From positions 1-50,571 of the forward strand of contig DAIDMD010000016.1 of NCBI GenBank assembly GCA_027449165.1: a stretch of DNA of 50,571 bases. The letters run 5' to 3'. Below the pieces are notes generated by a model, which saw only the letters and a list, made by a program, of their open reading frames with translations, did no database searches and was not told the DNA's origin. The stretch is from Acidiferrobacter sp. Its GTDB lineage: Bacteria > Pseudomonadota > Gammaproteobacteria > Acidiferrobacterales > Acidiferrobacteraceae. Below are positions 26,500-37,150 of this stretch, piece after piece; position 1 is the first letter of the stretch; each line of letters starts with the position of its first letter. The position numbers and the translations under genes are program-made.

Positions 26500-26817
26500 A
26501 TGGAAAGCTACATCGATCCCAATGCGCGCTGTCCGGGCCCCGACTCCGTGCGACCCGACGCCATCATCGTCGAAGGCCGGACCCACAGCGGGCGCGCCTG
26601 CCGGATCGTGGATAACACCTGCTCGGTGGCACGCGAGGATCTGGCCGACGTCCTAGACGCACTCATCGCCGCCCGCCGCTTTGGCACCGCGGCGCTCTCG
26701 GCGCACGGCGGGCATACCTTGGCCATCGGGCGGCCGGAGGCCACCCATATCCAGTTCGGCGGTACCCTCTACCGCCTGCTCCTATACCCCTACGAGGCCC
26801 GGATCGAGCGCTTCTGA
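26500..26817 (+). CDS. Uncharacterised 105-aa protein on a leaderless transcript
   Basis: I do not recognise this family. The protein begins MESYIDPNARCPGPDSVRPD and is soluble-looking, with short strands (IIVEGRTHSGRACRIV), a helix (ADVLDALIAARRF) and a conserved-looking HGGHTLAIG. Cysteines lie near residues 11, 34 and 40. It has its own near-perfect promoter placed so close to the ATG that the mRNA should be leaderless. It converges on the Kdo hydroxylase gene, with only 5 bp between stop codons. Coding status is supported by promoter placement and normal codon use. Confidence 0.6.
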   Translation: MESYIDPNARCPGPDSVRPDAIIVEGRTHSGRACRIVDNTCSVAREDLADVLDALIAARRFGTAALSAHGGHTLAIGRPEATHIQFGGTLYRLLLYPYEARIERF

Positions 26818-26822
26818 GGGTC

Positions 26823-27707
26823 TCAAGCGGCCGCGAGCGGCCGCCCCAGAAGCCCCTCCAGCACGGAAAGCGGCGCACTCGCCGGGTCGTTCAGGGTATT
26901 CACGGGCACATGGAAGGTCTGTTCGAGCAGGTATTGGCCGGCCATCGCCGCGTGCGCCACCTGATCGGTGAAGACCATCCAGGTCGTGCCGGCCGGGAAG
27001 GCCACCTCGTATTGGGGACACTGGTGCTGATAACGGCTGTCGGCCTTCATGGCGTCGTGCAAGGCCAGCATGTAATGATCGTAGGCGGTCCGGTAGCCGC
27101 GGGTCAGCCGGCAGGCGCGCAACAACCAGCCCTGTCCGGGCAGGGGCGGGCGGATCGCCGGCAGAAAGCGCCGCGCGCAGGCCTCGAAGGGCTCGCCGAT
27201 GCGCCAGAGCCGGGCACGGCGGTCGGGGTTGACATTGCTGAAGACGCGCAATATGCGCCCTCCCCCGTTGGGGCGCGAGGGAAAGGCATCCACATGTAGC
27301 CGGCTATCGTCCTTGCGGTAGGATGACGGGCGGTCCTTGACCTCGATCGGCCGGTAACTGGTCCGCCCCATGCGCACATGGGCCTCGTAGGCCGGCAGGA
27401 GACCGCCGACCAGGGTGCGGGCGCTCTGCGCGAACCGGGCCACCATTCCCCGCAGGCGCTCGCGCTCCGGGCCCGCCAGGGCCGTCCCCTTCAGGACCTG
27501 GGACGACGGGTCGTAGCTGACGTTCTTGGCGCGGCCATCCGAGCAGCGCGGGTCGAGGAACCCCTGCTCGTCGGCATTCAACGCGAAGGAAAGGCGTGGA
27601 AAGAACAGAACCTTTCCGCCCTCCAGGGCCCGAATCGCCCGGTCTCGGACCGTCTCGGCAAAGCTCGCATCGAAACGGTCCCCGTCAATGTTCTCGAGTG
27701 GACCCAT
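26823..27707 (-). CDS. kdoO: Kdo 3-hydroxylase (Fe(II)/2-oxoglutarate dioxygenase)
   Basis: Hydroxylates the Kdo sugar of lipopolysaccharide inner core to Ko (D-glycero-D-talo-octulosonic acid). 294 aa. The iron ligands are visible as H-x-D in RLHVDAFPSRP near residue 138 and a distal His in DQVAHAAMAGQYLLEQTF near 265. The N-terminal KVLFFPRLSFALNADEQGFLDP matches Kdo hydroxylases. The ATG at 27707 was chosen for the conserved length; upstream codons are low-complexity. Ko is known from acid- and cold-tolerant Gram-negatives, so envelope hardening is a possible benefit (inference). Confidence 0.85.
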   Translation of the reverse strand: MGPLENIDGDRFDASFAETVRDRAIRALEGGKVLFFPRLSFALNADEQGFLDPRCSDGRAKNVSYDPSSQVLKGTALAGPERERLRGMVARFAQSARTLVGGLLPAYEAHVRMGRTSYRPIEVKDRPSSYRKDDSRLHVDAFPSRPNGGGRILRVFSNVNPDRRARLWRIGEPFEACARRFLPAIRPPLPGQGWLLRACRLTRGYRTAYDHYMLALHDAMKADSRYQHQCPQYEVAFPAGTTWMVFTDQVAHAAMAGQYLLEQTFHVPVNTLNDPASAPLSVLEGLLGRPLAAA

Positions 27708-27765
27708 AGCGCCCCCGCCATCCTTCCATGCCGCGCACCACCGTCCGCGGCCATCCGGCCGCGCC

Positions 27766-28419
27766 CTAGAGCCGGCACAGCCGGTACACCGTCTCCTCGC
27801 GCCACGCCAGGCCCTGCTCGGCAAGCTGCGGATCGTCGTCCGCCGTCCGGCGCTCGGACTCCACGATCTCGATCGAGAAATGCCCCCCGAAGATCTCCCG
27901 GATCTCCGACTGCGGCACGGCGAACGGCGGGCCGCTCTGCGGATCTTTGAGGGAAAAGGGAGCGACCAGGAGGACCGGGGTCCCGCGGCCCACCAGGCTC
28001 GCCATCTGATCGGCGTAGGCGCGCCGCATCCCAGGCGGCATGGCGATCAGCGCCGCACGATCGTAGACCGCCCCGACCGGCCCAAGCAGGGCCGCAGTCA
28101 ACCGGAAGTAATCGCCGAGCAGGATAGTGACGCCGGCGCTCTGGTACTCGAGGAACTCGCCGCGCCCGACCCGGTCGACCGGAATCTCTTGTTCGCGAAA
28201 AAACGCCTCCACGGCGAGCGGGCTCAATTCGATGCCTATGACCTCGCGGCCCTGCTCGGCCAACCAGCTCATGTCCCGGCTCTTGCCGCACAAAGGCACG
28301 AATACCGGACCTTCGGTGCCGAGGACCTGGATATGGCGACGCAGGAACCGGTTGATCTCGGCCTGATGGAAGCCGATCCGGTTCTCGTGCCACCGCGTAT
28401 GCCAAAATTCCGCCTTCAT
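27766..28419 (-). CDS. tpm: Thiopurine S-methyltransferase family protein
   Basis: SAM-dependent methyltransferase of 217 aa, the usual bacterial Tpm length. The opening MKAEFWHTRWHENRIGFHQAEIN and the SAM motif VFVPLCGKSRDMSWLAEQGREVIGIELS (residues 38-66) are diagnostic, and DRAALIAMPPGMRRAYA follows. Bacterial members methylate thiopurines and can volatilise selenium or tellurium oxyanion products. The ATG at 28419 overlaps the stop of the upstream phosphatase gene (ATGA), so the two are coupled. Confidence 0.93.
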   Translation of the reverse strand: MKAEFWHTRWHENRIGFHQAEINRFLRRHIQVLGTEGPVFVPLCGKSRDMSWLAEQGREVIGIELSPLAVEAFFREQEIPVDRVGRGEFLEYQSAGVTILLGDYFRLTAALLGPVGAVYDRAALIAMPPGMRRAYADQMASLVGRGTPVLLVAPFSLKDPQSGPPFAVPQSEIREIFGGHFSIEIVESERRTADDDPQLAEQGLAWREETVYRLCRL

Positions 28420-29222
28420 GACCCCTCCTCGCCAACCCCCAGCAAATCCTGGACGGCGGCTACGGCCGCCGGCCTCCCGAAAACGACCTGGTAGCGCCCG
28501 GGCGGCCCATCGAGGGCCACGAACGCGCCCCCCGCCTCGAGCGCGATCGCCCATGCCGCACACACGTCCCAGAGCCGCGCATGCCAATCGACGGCCACCG
28601 CCGCCGCGCCTTGCAGCACCGCGCTATGGGCATAACAGTCCCGATACACGCGCAGGTTGGGGAAGGCCCCAGCCAGCCGGCAAAAGAGTTCGGGCCGGCC
28701 GCCCTTGGCGAAGTTCTCGGGGGCCGTCGCCACGACCATCGGGGTCCCGCGCTCGGACCGGCCGGCGATCCGCATGTCCCGTCCGTTGCAGGAGGCCCCC
28801 AGCCCGCAGGCCGCGCTGACCCGCAGATCGAGCCGCGGGTGATCTATGACCCCAAGCACCGGGAGGCCTTCGTGGCGCAGGGCGATCAAGGTCCCGAAGG
28901 TCGGCACGCCGTGCACGAAATTATCGGTACCGTCGATCGGGTCCAGGACCCATTCCCAGGCGCTGCCGCGGGCCTCCGGCGGATACTCCTCGCCGACCAG
29001 GTCGTGATCGCCGAAATCCGCGGCGATGGCCTCCCGCCAGGCCGCCTCTATGCGCCGGTCGGCGGTGCTCACATACGACCCGTCGGCCTTGATCGCGATA
29101 TCGGACTCGCCGAGGGCGGTGTCCGCCAGCAGCCGCCGGGCCAGATCCGCCAACGACAGGGCGAAGCGGAGGAAGCGGCGGCCATCGGCGGCGCTTATGC
29201 GCGGGGCGGGGGCAGGTCTCAT
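28416..29222 (-). CDS. Inositol-monophosphatase-family phosphatase (possibly histidinol-phosphatase)
   Basis: 268 aa Mg-dependent, Li-sensitive phosphatase fold. Metal ligands are in GEEYPPEA (Glu near 78) and WVLDPIDGTDNFVHGVPTFGTLIAL (Asp-Pro-Ile-Asp-Gly-Thr near 93), and the second metal region is HARLWDVCAAWAIALEAGG near 220. The closest pattern I recall is the HisN-type histidinol-phosphatase subgroup, though inositol or fructose-1,6-bisphosphate could also be substrates. The ATG at 29222 is inferred; longer in-frame extensions run through GC-rich non-coding sequence and into aspA. Coupled to tpm. Confidence 0.88.
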   Translation of the reverse strand: MRPAPAPRISAADGRRFLRFALSLADLARRLLADTALGESDIAIKADGSYVSTADRRIEAAWREAIAADFGDHDLVGEEYPPEARGSAWEWVLDPIDGTDNFVHGVPTFGTLIALRHEGLPVLGVIDHPRLDLRVSAACGLGASCNGRDMRIAGRSERGTPMVVATAPENFAKGGRPELFCRLAGAFPNLRVYRDCYAHSAVLQGAAAVAVDWHARLWDVCAAWAIALEAGGAFVALDGPPGRYQVVFGRPAAVAAVQDLLGVGEEGS

Positions 29223-29261
29223 AGGACCGGACGATACCGGCTCCCCCGGCCGCAGACAAGG

Positions 29262-29290
29262 TTCGGCCCGGGGGTCGACTCGGTTATACT
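29262..29290 (+). promoter_or_regulatory. Possible promoter for aspA
   Basis: TATACT (29285-29290, 5 of 6) preceded after 17 bp by TTCGGC (29262-29267, weak). It would give a 5' leader of about 220 nt before aspA. The leader is GC-rich and I see no riboswitch in it. Confidence 0.3.
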
Positions 29291-29517
29291 GGGCCGTCCC
29301 GGGGACCGGATCAGGGCCGGGCGCGGCCACCGGACCGTAAAGCCGCCCGCGGGCCCAACCCAGAGGCCCTGGAACGGACCCGGACGGCCCCGCCCCGAGA
29401 GGGGACACCCAAATTCTGACGAGGAGGACGCGGAAACGCTGGCACGGCACGCCGGCCGTCTCCCAAGACGGTCCCAGTAGCCCGATGCGGACCTCTTGCC
29501 GGCGTTTCCCGCACAGC

Positions 29518-32209
<2,692 letters not shown>

Positions 32210-32296
32210 CCCGACCACGCGCCCCGGCGATCGCAGGCCCTCACGCGGCCGCGGGCCGGCGCGCCCAAGGCGGCCGCGAGGCCCGGAATCCGGCGT

Positions 32297-32866
32297 TCAG
32301 CCCCGTCTGGCACGGGGACCCGCCTCGATGTCTCGCACGATCCCCCAGGCCCAGAGATAGTGGCCGCCGCTTGCGATCGTCGTGACAAGGACCGCGAAGA
32401 CGAACGCCCCCTGGAGGTGTGCGACATGAAACGCGAAGGCGCGCTCGCCAAGAACGAAGACCACGAGCAGGATCTGCGTGAAGGTGTTGAACTTGCTCAC
32501 GCGGCTCGGCCGCATCGACACCGGGCCGTACAACGAGGTATAGACCAGGTAGCCGCCCACGATGAGCACGTCCCGGAAGGTCACCACCAGCACCAGCCAG
32601 AACGGCACAAGGGCCAGCACCGCCAACATGATGTAGGCGCTCACCAGCAGGATCTTGTCCGCCAGGGGGTCGAGGATGGCCCCTAATTGGCTTACGAAAC
32701 CGAACCGCTTGGCGATGTAGCCGTCGAGCCCGTCCGACACCCCGGCCACCAGAAAGACCCACAGGGCGTCGAGGTAGCGATGATCCTTCAGGACCAGGAT
32801 CAAAAGCGGTACCAGCGCCATCCGCGCCATGGTGATCATATTGGGCAGGTGCTGCAATCTCTTCAC
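32297..32866 (-). CDS. pgsA: CDP-diacylglycerol--glycerol-3-phosphate 3-phosphatidyltransferase
   Basis: Makes phosphatidylglycerol phosphate, committed step to phosphatidylglycerol and cardiolipin, in the inner membrane. 189 aa with about five transmembrane helices. The CDP-alcohol phosphotransferase motif is [28 protein letters not shown], with the metal-binding aspartates. The N-terminal [17 protein letters not shown] is typical of PgsA. The GTG at 32866 follows GAGGAGCG with ideal spacing, so I prefer it to the longer frame. Divergent from purM. Confidence 0.93.
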   Translation of the reverse strand: MKRLQHLPNMITMARMALVPLLILVLKDHRYLDALWVFLVAGVSDGLDGYIAKRFGFVSQLGAILDPLADKILLVSAYIMLAVLALVPFWLVLVVTFRDVLIVGGYLVYTSLYGPVSMRPSRVSKFNTFTQILLVVFVLGERAFAFHVAHLQGAFVFAVLVTTIASGGHYLWAWGIVRDIEAGPRARRG

Positions 32867-32943
32867 ACAGGCGCTCCTCGCATCGCGGCCCGCGCGGCGC
32901 GCGGGCATGCCCGTTTACCGTCCGGGCCGGACCGAAGTCAAGA

Positions 32944-32972
32944 TTTACTTGCGGGACCCCAGGCCCTAACAT
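32944..32972 (+). promoter_or_regulatory. Candidate promoter for purMN
   Basis: TTTACT (32944-32949), 17 bp, TAACAT (32967-32972), each 4 of 6. It lies 23 bp before the purM start. I see no PurR palindrome near it. Confidence 0.4.
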
Positions 32973-32995
32973 ACCGTCCAACCCGGAGCCCGCTC

Positions 32996-34033
32996 GTGAC
33001 AAAATCCAAGACGCCACCCCCTTTGAGCTATCGCGCCGCCGGCGTCGACATCGAGGCCGGCGATGCCCTGGTCGAGGCCTTAAAGCCGATTGCGGCGCGG
33101 ACCGCGCGGCCCGAGGTCCTTGCGGGCCTCGGCGGCTTCGGGGCGCTTTTCTCCCTAGCGGGCCGCTATCGCGACCCGATCCTGGTCTCGGGCACCGACG
33201 GCGTGGGCACCAAGCTCCTGCTCGCCATCGCGCTCGACCGGCACGACGACATCGGCATAGACCTCGTCGCCATGTGCGCCAACGACATCGTGGTTCAGGG
33301 GGCCGAGCCGCTCTTTTTTCTCGACTACTTCGCCTCGGGCCGGCTCGATACGAAGAAGGCCGAACGCATTATCGCCGGGATCGGGCGCGGTTGCGAGCTT
33401 GCCGGCGCGGCCCTGGTGGGCGGCGAAACCGCGGAGATGCCCGGTATGTACCGCGACCAGGACTACGATCTGGCCGGTTTCTGCGTGGGCGCGGTGGAGC
33501 GCGAGCGGCTGATCGACGGCAGCCGCGTCAAGGAGGGCGATGTCATCATCGGCCTGCCCTCCTCCGGGCTGCACTCCAACGGCTACTCCCTGGCGCGGGC
33601 GGTCATCGCCAGGCGCCAAAGCGACCTCGACGCCCCGCTCGCGGGCCGCCGCCTGGCCGACATCCTGCTGACACCCACGCGTATCTATGTGAAAAGCCTG
33701 CTGGCGCTCCATGCCGCGCTCGACGTCCACGCCATGGCCCACATCACGGGCGGCGGGCTCCCCGGGAACGTGCCGCGCGTGATTCCCGGTCCGTTGCGCG
33801 CGGTGATCGACCGATCGTCGTGGACGCGGCCGCCGATCTTCACGTGGCTTCAGGACGGTGGGAATATCCCCGAGGAAGAGATGTACCGGACCTTCAACTG
33901 CGGCATCGGGATGGTCGTCATCGTCGACGCCGCCGACGTCCCGGCGGCCGAGGCCATCCTCCGCGACCAAGGCGAGGACCCGTTCGTCGCCGGCCGCGTC
34001 GACGCGGGCCCCGGCGAATTCGCGTGGGCCTGA
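32996..34033 (+). CDS. purM: Phosphoribosylformylglycinamidine cyclo-ligase
   Basis: ATP-dependent closure of the imidazole ring to give AIR in purine synthesis. 345 aa. Conserved segments: [18 protein letters not shown] at the start, [63 protein letters not shown], and [14 protein letters not shown]. The GTG at 32996 has CGGAGC upstream. It overlaps purN by 10 bp, so both steps are co-translated. Divergent from pgsA, the usual gammaproteobacterial neighbourhood. Confidence 0.97.
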   Translation: MTKSKTPPPLSYRAAGVDIEAGDALVEALKPIAARTARPEVLAGLGGFGALFSLAGRYRDPILVSGTDGVGTKLLLAIALDRHDDIGIDLVAMCANDIVVQGAEPLFFLDYFASGRLDTKKAERIIAGIGRGCELAGAALVGGETAEMPGMYRDQDYDLAGFCVGAVERERLIDGSRVKEGDVIIGLPSSGLHSNGYSLARAVIARRQSDLDAPLAGRRLADILLTPTRIYVKSLLALHAALDVHAMAHITGGGLPGNVPRVIPGPLRAVIDRSSWTRPPIFTWLQDGGNIPEEEMYRTFNCGIGMVVIVDAADVPAAEAILRDQGEDPFVAGRVDAGPGEFAWA

Positions 34034-34614
34034 GGCCTCGGCTGAAGGTCGCGGTCGTCGTCTCCGGGCGCGGCAGCAATCTGCGGGCACTGCACGAGAA
34101 GGCCGCGGAATGCGGCTACGAGATCACCGGGGTCGTCAGCAATAATCCCGCGGCGCCGGCCGTCGACTATGCCCGCGCCCGGGGCCTGCCGGTCCGCCTG
34201 GTCGACCACCGCGCGTTTGCGACGCGCGCGCTCTTCGAAAAGGCCCTGGCGGGGGCGCTCGACCGCCTGGCGCCGGACGTCATCGCCCTCGCCGGCTTCC
34301 TCAGGGTCCTCGGAACGGACTTCGTCGGCCGCTATCGGGGCCGGCTGGTGAACATCCACCCCTCGCTTTTGCCCGCGTTTCCGGGGCTCGACACCCACCG
34401 CCGCGCCCTCGAGGCCGGGGTGCGCACCCACGGGGCGACCGTACACCTCGTGACCGATGCCCTCGACGGCGGCCCCATCATCGCCCAGGCCGGTCTTACC
34501 ATCGTGCCCGGGGAGACGGCCGAGGCGCTCGCCTCGCGCGTCCTCGCCCTCGAGCACGAGCTCTATCCCTACGTGCTGGAACGATGGTCGCGCGGCGAAC
34601 TCGCCCGGTACTGA
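34024..34614 (+). CDS. purN: Phosphoribosylglycinamide formyltransferase (folate-dependent)
   Basis: Transfers formyl from 10-formyl-THF to GAR. 196 aa. [10 protein letters not shown] binds the phosphate, and the active site is [46 protein letters not shown], holding the catalytic Asn, His and Asp. The start is GTG at 34024, inside purM. Upstream candidates would alter the conserved N-terminus [12 protein letters not shown]. The operon appears to end here. Confidence 0.96.
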   Translation: MGLRPRLKVAVVVSGRGSNLRALHEKAAECGYEITGVVSNNPAAPAVDYARARGLPVRLVDHRAFATRALFEKALAGALDRLAPDVIALAGFLRVLGTDFVGRYRGRLVNIHPSLLPAFPGLDTHRRALEAGVRTHGATVHLVTDALDGGPIIAQAGLTIVPGETAEALASRVLALEHELYPYVLERWSRGELARY

Positions 34615-34673
34615 CGGACCCGGCAGGAGTGCTTCCCCTGCGGTCGCGGCGGGCATAAACTGCCCCCCGTTTC

Positions 34674-34699
34674 GGAATAAATAACGATAGGGCATCGTC
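34674..34699 (+). promoter_or_regulatory. Candidate ECF-sigma promoter (autoregulatory) before the ECF gene
   Basis: GGAAT (34674-34678), 17 bp, CGTC (34696-34699). Many ECF sigma factors recognise a GGAAC/T-type -35 and a CGTC-type -10 with about this spacing, and often transcribe their own operon. A start near 34706 would leave a short leader with GAGGAG before the ATG. I saw no second copy upstream of other genes in the window. Confidence 0.45.
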
Positions 34700-34720
34700 C
34701 CACCACCCGAGGAGATCATT

Positions 34721-35269
34721 ATGCGGATAAGCCGGCTGTTGTGCCGTTCGCGGGAGTTCAAGAAAACCCTGGAGGCCAATCGCCCGCGCCTCTATCGCAT
34801 CGCCTACGCCTGGACCCACAACCCCTCCCTGGCCGACGACCTGGTCCAGGAAACGCTCACCAAGGCCTGGCAGAAATACGATCAGCTGCGCGACCCCGGG
34901 GCCGAGGACGCCTGGCTTTTCAGCATCATGACCAACTGCTTTCGCGACTATCACCGGCGCGAGCGGGCGGTCGAGGACATCGACGAGATGGAGATCCCGT
35001 GCGACCATTGCCTGGAGACCGAGCACATGCGCTCGGAACTCGCCGTCCGGGTCCGCGCGGCGATCGCCCGGCTCCCCCAGGGGCAACGGCAGGTCGTGAC
35101 CCTGGTTGATCTAGAAGGCTTCTCTTATAATGAGGTTTCGTCGATACTCGGGATACCGGGCGGGACGGTCATGAGCCGGCTGTGCCGGGCCCGGGCGGCC
35201 TTGAAGGCCATGTTGCTGCCGGAGATGGCGGCCACTACCCAAATACCAAGGATGCGGAGGGTAAAATGA
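34721..35269 (+). CDS. ECF-family RNA polymerase sigma factor
   Basis: 182 aa, RpoE-like alternative sigma factor. Region 2 at about residues 20-85 holds RLYRIAYAWTHNPSLADDLVQETLTKAWQKYDQLRDPGAEDAWLFSIMTNCFRDYHRR. Region 4 at about 110-165 holds IARLPQGQRQVVTLVDLEGFSYNEVSSILGIPGGTVMSRLCRARAALK. A linker with CDHC near residue 90 lies between them. The ATG at 34721 has GAGGAG. Its stop overlaps the next ORF, which has the size, single membrane helix and position of its anti-sigma factor. A candidate ECF promoter precedes it. Confidence 0.95.
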   Translation: MRISRLLCRSREFKKTLEANRPRLYRIAYAWTHNPSLADDLVQETLTKAWQKYDQLRDPGAEDAWLFSIMTNCFRDYHRRERAVEDIDEMEIPCDHCLETEHMRSELAVRVRAAIARLPQGQRQVVTLVDLEGFSYNEVSSILGIPGGTVMSRLCRARAALKAMLLPEMAATTQIPRMRRVK

Positions 35270-35988
35270 GTGAACCGGAAGGACCGCGGCTCTCGGATGA
35301 GTTTCTCAACGCCTTCGTCGACAACCAGATCGACGGCGACGAAAAGGGCCGCGTCTACCCACTCATAAACGGCGACCAGGATCTGAACCGCAAGGTCTGC
35401 GAATTGCGCAAGATCTCGGATCTGGTGCGGCTTGCCTACGACGCCCCGCCGTCGGCGGCGGACCGTCGCGAACGGCCGCGCAGGCACCTGGCTGCGCGTC
35501 TGGCGCCGCTGCTTGCGCCCATCGTCCTGCTGCTTGGGATGATGCTCGGCTGGTCGCTGCGCGCCCTCTGGGCGCCGGCCGTTCCGCACCCGACGACCAT
35601 GATCGCCTCGGCCGCCGGCCCCACGACCAAGGTCTTGTTCCACCTGGACAATGGTGATCGCGCCCATATGCGCCAGGTCCTCGAGGAGGCCCAACACCTC
35701 CTCGCCCGTTACCGTGCCGATCACAAACACGCCAAGGTCGAGATCCTGGCCGATGGCCCGGGGCTCACCCTCCTGCGCCGTCATCTGTCGCCGTACCCGG
35801 CGCGCATCGCGGCGCTGAAGGCCCGATACCCGAATCTGATATTCGCCGCCTGCCAGGATACGATCAACCGGCTCGAGCGCCGCAAGGGCATCGAGCCGCA
35901 CCTCTTGCCGCAGGCGGTCGTCGTCCCCTCGGCCATCGCCGAGATCGTGCGTCTCCAGCACCGCGGCTGGACCTATATCCGTGTCTAA
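35266..35988 (+). CDS. Membrane anti-sigma factor with periplasmic DsrE-like domain
   Basis: 240 aa with three parts. Residues 1-65 are a short charged cytoplasmic domain (LSDEFLNAFVDNQIDGDEKG...NRKVCELRKISDLVRLAY) like the sigma-binding domain of many anti-sigma factors, without the H-x3-C-x2-C zinc motif. Residues 79-103 are one membrane helix. Residues 121-240 resemble DsrE/DUF1791 sulfur-relay proteins: KVLFHLDNGDRAHMRQVLEEAQHLL, then KARYPNLIFAACQDTINRL with a single Cys196, and LLPQAVVVPSAIAEIVRLQHRGWTYIRV. Cys45 is cytoplasmic. The fusion suggests the periplasmic domain senses a sulfur species or protein partner and controls sigma release (inference). ATGA-coupled to the sigma gene. 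Confidence 0.8.
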   Translation: MSEPEGPRLSDEFLNAFVDNQIDGDEKGRVYPLINGDQDLNRKVCELRKISDLVRLAYDAPPSAADRRERPRRHLAARLAPLLAPIVLLLGMMLGWSLRALWAPAVPHPTTMIASAAGPTTKVLFHLDNGDRAHMRQVLEEAQHLLARYRADHKHAKVEILADGPGLTLLRRHLSPYPARIAALKARYPNLIFAACQDTINRLERRKGIEPHLLPQAVVVPSAIAEIVRLQHRGWTYIRV

Positions 35989-37150
35989 GCCGGGACGCGC
36001 ATCGACCCTTGCCGGCCGGCGAGGGATTGGTGCCGCCGCAGGTCTCGCCCTGGGTCTCGCAAGCGGGCTTGCGCAGGCGCACACCTTCGTCTACGTCGCC
36101 AATTACAATAACAGCACGATCGGGGTCTACGCCGAGCGGGATGGGGGGCGCCTGGCGGCCATCCAGACGATACGGACGCCCGGGGGACCCGAATCCATTG
36201 TCGCCGACACGCTGGGCTATGTGGTCACCGCCGACAGCCTCGCGCACGCCGTCAGCGCCTATCGCGTGGACCGCACCGACGGGCGGCTCACCCCCGCCGG
36301 GGTGCGCCTCGAGGGGCCGCGCGCCAATCCGTTCAGCCTGACCGCAAGCCCGAGCGGCCGCTTTCTGTATGTCGCCAATAGCGGCGACAGCACCATAGGC
36401 ATCTTTCGGCTGCGCCCCCGGGCCGGCGCACTGGTGCGGATCGGGCGCGCCCGCGAGGTGCCGGGCGCCACCCCTTACGCCATGGCACTCACGCCGAACG
36501 GGCGTTACGCCTATGTCGCGAACTTCGGAAACGCGACGATCGGCATGTACCGGCGCACGCCCGGCCACGGCCGCCTTACGCCGCTCGGGGTGTTTCATGA
36601 GCCGCCGGGCGATGGTCCCTACGGCATGTCGGTCGGACCCGACGGGCGTTTTCTGTATGTCGCGGACTTCCGGGCGAACGTCCTGCTGGTCCTTGCGATC
36701 GGCCCCGACGGCCGGCTGACCCTGAAGGACCGGGTGACCGAACCCTTCGACCACCACCCGGACTCGCTCGTCATAGACCCGAGCGGTCGCTATCTGTTCG
36801 TTGCGAACACCAGCGCCAACGACATCTCGGTCTTTAGGATCGACCAGGCCAACGGCCGGATCACGCACACCGGGCGCGTGCCGACCGGCGGCTACCCGTT
36901 CTCGCTGACCCTCGACCGCGCCGCACGGTTCGTCTTCGCGGTCAATTACGGCAGCAGCACGATCAGCCGCTACCGCCTGAATCGGCACAACGGCGCGCTT
37001 ACGGCGATCGGGACCACGCCCGAGGCCTCGGACGCGGACCCCTATGGCATCGCGGCCCTTACCGTGCGGGCGCCGGGCGCTCGCCGGACTCCCAAAACCG
37101 CCGGTAGTCCTCCAGTATCCGCGGGTGATCGAAAACGAGCGGCACCGTGA
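35981..37150 (+). CDS. Exported YVTN/lactonase-like seven-bladed beta-propeller
   Basis: 389 aa. The N-terminus has a signal peptide ending near GLAQA-HT (residues 1-33). Repeats of about 45 residues follow, with GRFLYVANSGDSTIGIFRL, GRYAYVANFGNATIGMY, GRFLYVADF, GRYLFVANTSANDISVFRI and RFVFAVNYGSSTISRY, the pattern of lactonase/YVTN propellers. It may be a periplasmic lactonase or a binding scaffold. The start is GTG at 35981, overlapping the anti-sigma gene by 8 bp, so it is probably part of the sigma regulon. Its last 92 bp are antisense to the Nudix gene; the tail past residue 360 is low-complexity. Confidence 0.88.
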   Translation: MSKPGRASTLAGRRGIGAAAGLALGLASGLAQAHTFVYVANYNNSTIGVYAERDGGRLAAIQTIRTPGGPESIVADTLGYVVTADSLAHAVSAYRVDRTDGRLTPAGVRLEGPRANPFSLTASPSGRFLYVANSGDSTIGIFRLRPRAGALVRIGRAREVPGATPYAMALTPNGRYAYVANFGNATIGMYRRTPGHGRLTPLGVFHEPPGDGPYGMSVGPDGRFLYVADFRANVLLVLAIGPDGRLTLKDRVTEPFDHHPDSLVIDPSGRYLFVANTSANDISVFRIDQANGRITHTGRVPTGGYPFSLTLDRAARFVFAVNYGSSTISRYRLNRHNGALTAIGTTPEASDADPYGIAALTVRAPGARRTPKTAGSPPVSAGDRKRAAP

